From NCBI GenBank assembly GCA_035525045.1, contig DATLEX010000196.1, positions 1 through 7,959 of the forward strand: DNA of 7,959 nt, given 5' to 3'. This DNA comes from DATLEX01 sp035525045. Its GTDB lineage: Bacteria; Acidobacteriota; Thermoanaerobaculia; Gp7-AA8. The notes under the pieces were generated by a model. The model worked only from the letters and a program-made list of their open reading frames with translations. It did no database searches and was not told the DNA's origin. Below are positions 5,982 to 7,959 of the stretch, piece after piece. Numbering within the stretch: the first letter of the stretch is position 1; the number at the start of each line of letters is the position of its first letter. The position numbers were made by a program, and so were the translations under genes.

Positions 5982-6725
5982 ATGACCGAACCGAAGCCGC
6001 TCCCGCCTCACCCCACACTCCATTCGTTCTACGGCGCTGATCAGGAGCGGCAGCGCTACATCAACGAGCTCTTCGACCGCGGGTCGGCCGACTACGACTG
6101 GGTCAACAACGTCATGTCGCTCGGCTCCGGCTACTGGTACCGGGGCGAGGTGATGCGGCGGCTCGGGCTGGCCGAGGGGATGCGCGTCCTCGACGTAGCC
6201 ACCGGCACGGGGCCGGTGGCGGCGGCGGCGAAGGAGATCGTCGGGGAGTCGGGGTGCGTGGTGGCGGTCGATCCGAGCGCCGGGATGCTGCATGTGGCCA
6301 GGCAGAAAGTCGGCGCGCAGTTCGTCCAGGCCGTCGGCGAGGCGCTGGCGTTCCGGGGCGAGCAGTTCGACGCTCTGACGATGGGATACGCGCTGCGGCA
6401 CGTCTCCGATCTCCGCGCCGCCTTCAGCGAGTACCGCCGCGTGCTCAAGCCGGGCGGGCAGCTCGTGATCATGGAGATTTCGGTGCCGCGCTCCAGGCTC
6501 GGTGCGGGATTGTTGCGGCGCTACATGGGGAGCCTGGCCCCGATGATCGCCCGCCTCGGCTCGCGCAGCCGCGACACGGAGCGGATGATGAAGTACTACT
6601 GGAAAACGACCGAGGCCTGCGTCCCTCCGGAGGCCATCCTGGAGGCGTTGCGCGAGGCCGGCTTCCGCGACGCCCGCCGCGACGTGCAGTACGGCGTCCT
6701 CGCCGAGTACCGCGCGATGAAGTAG
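5982..6725 (+). CDS. UbiE/COQ5-like class I SAM-dependent methyltransferase
   Basis: This 247-residue protein is a UbiE/COQ5-type methyltransferase; well-studied members methylate the ring carbon of demethylmenaquinone or a ubiquinone precursor. It starts with the family signature INELFDRGSADYDWVNNVMS (27-46). SAM-binding motif I is VLDVATGTG (69-77), followed by VVAVDPSAGM (93-102), the acidic residue D97 being placed to contact the SAM ribose. GYALRHVSDLRAAF (135-148) matches the family's GLRNV block with H in place of N, and VLKPGGQLVIMEIS (154-167) is the usual C-terminal motif. The C-terminal part (200-247) departs from canonical UbiE/MenG, so substrate assignment is uncertain. Menaquinone methylation is plausible; methylation of a homogentisate-derived quinone is possible given HPPD next door, but that rests on position alone. 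The ATG is chosen by the -10-like element eight bases upstream. Confidence 0.8.
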   Translation: MTEPKPLPPHPTLHSFYGADQERQRYINELFDRGSADYDWVNNVMSLGSGYWYRGEVMRRLGLAEGMRVLDVATGTGPVAAAAKEIVGESGCVVAVDPSAGMLHVARQKVGAQFVQAVGEALAFRGEQFDALTMGYALRHVSDLRAAFSEYRRVLKPGGQLVIMEISVPRSRLGAGLLRRYMGSLAPMIARLGSRSRDTERMMKYYWKTTEACVPPEAILEALREAGFRDARRDVQYGVLAEYRAMK

Positions 6726-6745
6726 ACCCCCACTTGAAATTCGGC

Positions 6746-6768
6746 GGGGGGGCGGGCGGTTGCGCGGG
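6746..6768 (+). other. Possible G-quadruplex just before the helicase start
   Basis: Four runs of three guanines can be drawn on the coding strand at 6746-6748, 6750-6752, 6754-6756 and 6766-6768, with loops of 1, 1 and 9 bases. The last run lies four bases before the helicase ATG. Such a structure in the mRNA could hinder ribosome binding. In GC-rich DNA this can arise by chance, and the last loop is long. Confidence 0.3.
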
Positions 6769-6772
6769 ACTC

Positions 6773-7959
6773 ATGCCATTCACAGCACTGGGCCTCGGGC
6801 CCCGCATCACCAAGGCAGTTCACGAAGCCGGCTACATCGAGCCGACACCGATCCAGAAAGAGGCGATCCCGGTCATCCTCACCGGCCGCGACGTCATCGG
6901 CACCGCGCAGACGGGGACGGGCAAGACCGCGGCCTTCGTCCTTCCCATCCTGCAACGGCTCTCTTCGCACGGCGCGGAGATGGGGCGCCGGGGGATGCGG
7001 GTCCTGGTCGTGGCCCCGACGCGCGAGCTGGTCGTGCAGATCGAGGAGAACGTGCGCAATTACTCGCGCCATCTCCGCCTCCGCTGCGCCACCGTCTACG
7101 GCGGCGTCGGCGAGCAGCCGCAGATCAGGGCCCTCCGCGCCGGCACGGAGATCATCGTCGCCACGCCGGGACGCCTCATCGACCTGATGCAGCAGGGCCA
7201 CGTCGACTTCTCGCTGGTCGAGATCGCCGTCCTGGACGAGGCCGAACGGATGCTGGACATGGGCTTCATCCCCGCCATCCGCCAGATCGTCCGCAAGCTG
7301 CCGGCCAAGCGCCAGACGCTCCTCTTCTCCGCCACCCTCTCGAAGGAGATCGAGGCGCTGACCAACGAGTTCCTGACCAACCCGAAACTGGTGCAGATCG
7401 GAAAGCGCGCGAACCCCGCCGAGACGGTCGAGCAGTACGTCTACGAGGTCTCGAAGAGCCGCAAGCTGCCGCTGCTCCTTCACCTTCTGCGCGATCAGGG
7501 GCTGGAGTCGGTGCTCGTCTTCTCCAGGACCAAGCACGGCGCGGACAAGATCGCCCGGAAGCTCACGCAGTCCGGCATCACCACGGCCACGCTCCATTCG
7601 AACCGCAGTCAGAGCCAGCGCCTGGCCGCGCTCCGGGCCTTCAAGAGCGGGGCGGTGCGGGTGCTCGTGGCCACCGACATCGCCGCCCGCGGCATCGACG
7701 TGGAGGGCATCTCGCACGTCGTGAACTTCGATTTCCCGCCCCAGCCGGAGGACTACGTGCACCGGATCGGGCGCACCGGCCGCGCCCACGCCATCGGCGA
7801 CGCGATCAGCTTCGTGACGCCGGATGATGTCGCCGCGCTCCGGGCGCTGGAGCGCTTCATCAGCCGCGGCATTCCGCGGAAGAAGATGAACGACTTCGAC
7901 TACACGGAAGCCCCGGACGCGCCCCGCCCGGCCGCGGTGCGGGCGTTCGCGCCCCCGCG
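6773..7959 (+). CDS. DEAD-box ATP-dependent RNA helicase, RhlE-like, 3' end outside window
   Basis: The frame from the ATG at 6773 stays open to the window end, giving at least 395 residues. All the helicase core motifs are present in order: the Q motif GYIEPTPIQ (20-28), Walker A AQTGTGKT (45-52), PTRELVVQI (82-90), TPGRL (131-135), motif II DEAE (155-158), SAT (186-188), VLVFSRTK (247-254), VATDIAARGIDV (299-310) and HRIGRTGRA (330-338). Such enzymes unwind short RNA duplexes in ribosome assembly, mRNA decay or cold adaptation. LHSNRSQSQR (274-283) and the C-terminal start resemble RhlE. Motif II is DEAE rather than DEAD; the codon at 7244-7246 is gaa. A basic or Pro/Ala-rich tail appears to begin near 380 and is cut off. 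The start has only a weak GGGA three bases upstream, and no TAnnnT element lies close by. Confidence 0.93.
   Translation, partial: MPFTALGLGPRITKAVHEAGYIEPTPIQKEAIPVILTGRDVIGTAQTGTGKTAAFVLPILQRLSSHGAEMGRRGMRVLVVAPTRELVVQIEENVRNYSRHLRLRCATVYGGVGEQPQIRALRAGTEIIVATPGRLIDLMQQGHVDFSLVEIAVLDEAERMLDMGFIPAIRQIVRKLPAKRQTLLFSATLSKEIEALTNEFLTNPKLVQIGKRANPAETVEQYVYEVSKSRKLPLLLHLLRDQGLESVLVFSRTKHGADKIARKLTQSGITTATLHSNRSQSQRLAALRAFKSGAVRVLVATDIAARGIDVEGISHVVNFDFPPQPEDYVHRIGRTGRAHAIGDAISFVTPDDVAALRALERFISRGIPRKKMNDFDYTEAPDAPRPAAVRAFAPP

Noticed and set aside
4687..6018. Minus-strand open frame antisense to HPPD
   Set aside because: The plus strand encodes a complete HPPD with all iron ligands. The antisense product is Arg/Leu/Val-rich and unrecognisable.

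Overview
The window is a GC-rich bacterial chromosome segment. It carries seven protein-coding genes packed with gaps of 3 to 76 bases, so no gene-free stretch exceeds 300 bases. High GC, weak or absent Shine-Dalgarno sites, a dispersed-repeat-like palindrome and the gene mix suggest a soil or sediment lineage such as Acidobacteriota or a relative. That assignment is inference, because no rRNA or other marker gene is present.

Left part (1-2217): a palindromic repeat (1-92) runs into the 3' end of an allantoinase gene on the minus strand (48-1376). Twenty-two bases away an XdhC-type xanthine dehydrogenase accessory gene (1399-2217) reads in the opposite direction. Both products belong to purine breakdown: xanthine dehydrogenase maturation, and allantoin ring opening. 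Their shared 22-base spacer contains a palindromic GTTAAC that appears to supply overlapping -10 elements to both genes, each six bases from its start codon.

Middle part (2222-4183): an apparent two-gene operon of exported proteins. The first is a cysteine-rich CAP/SCP-domain protein with a signal peptide and a C-terminal beta-rich domain. The second is an exported or lipid-anchored alpha/beta-hydrolase-like protein. They may be transcribed on from xdhC.

Right part (4214-7959): a GNAT acetyltransferase, 4-hydroxyphenylpyruvate dioxygenase (HPPD), a UbiE/COQ5-like methyltransferase, and a DEAD-box RNA helicase of RhlE type that runs off the right edge. HPPD next to a UbiE-like methyltransferase suggests tyrosine or homogentisate metabolism close to quinone-type methylation, but no homogentisate dioxygenase or prenyltransferase is visible.

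I see no CRISPR array, tRNA, rRNA, transposase or phage gene, and no clearly new multi-gene system. The points most worth following are: the symmetric divergent promoter and the recurring TAnnnT motif 6-8 bases before start codons; the repeat that supplies the allantoinase C-terminus; the DEAE variant of helicase motif II; and the unusual CAP-protein/hydrolase pair.
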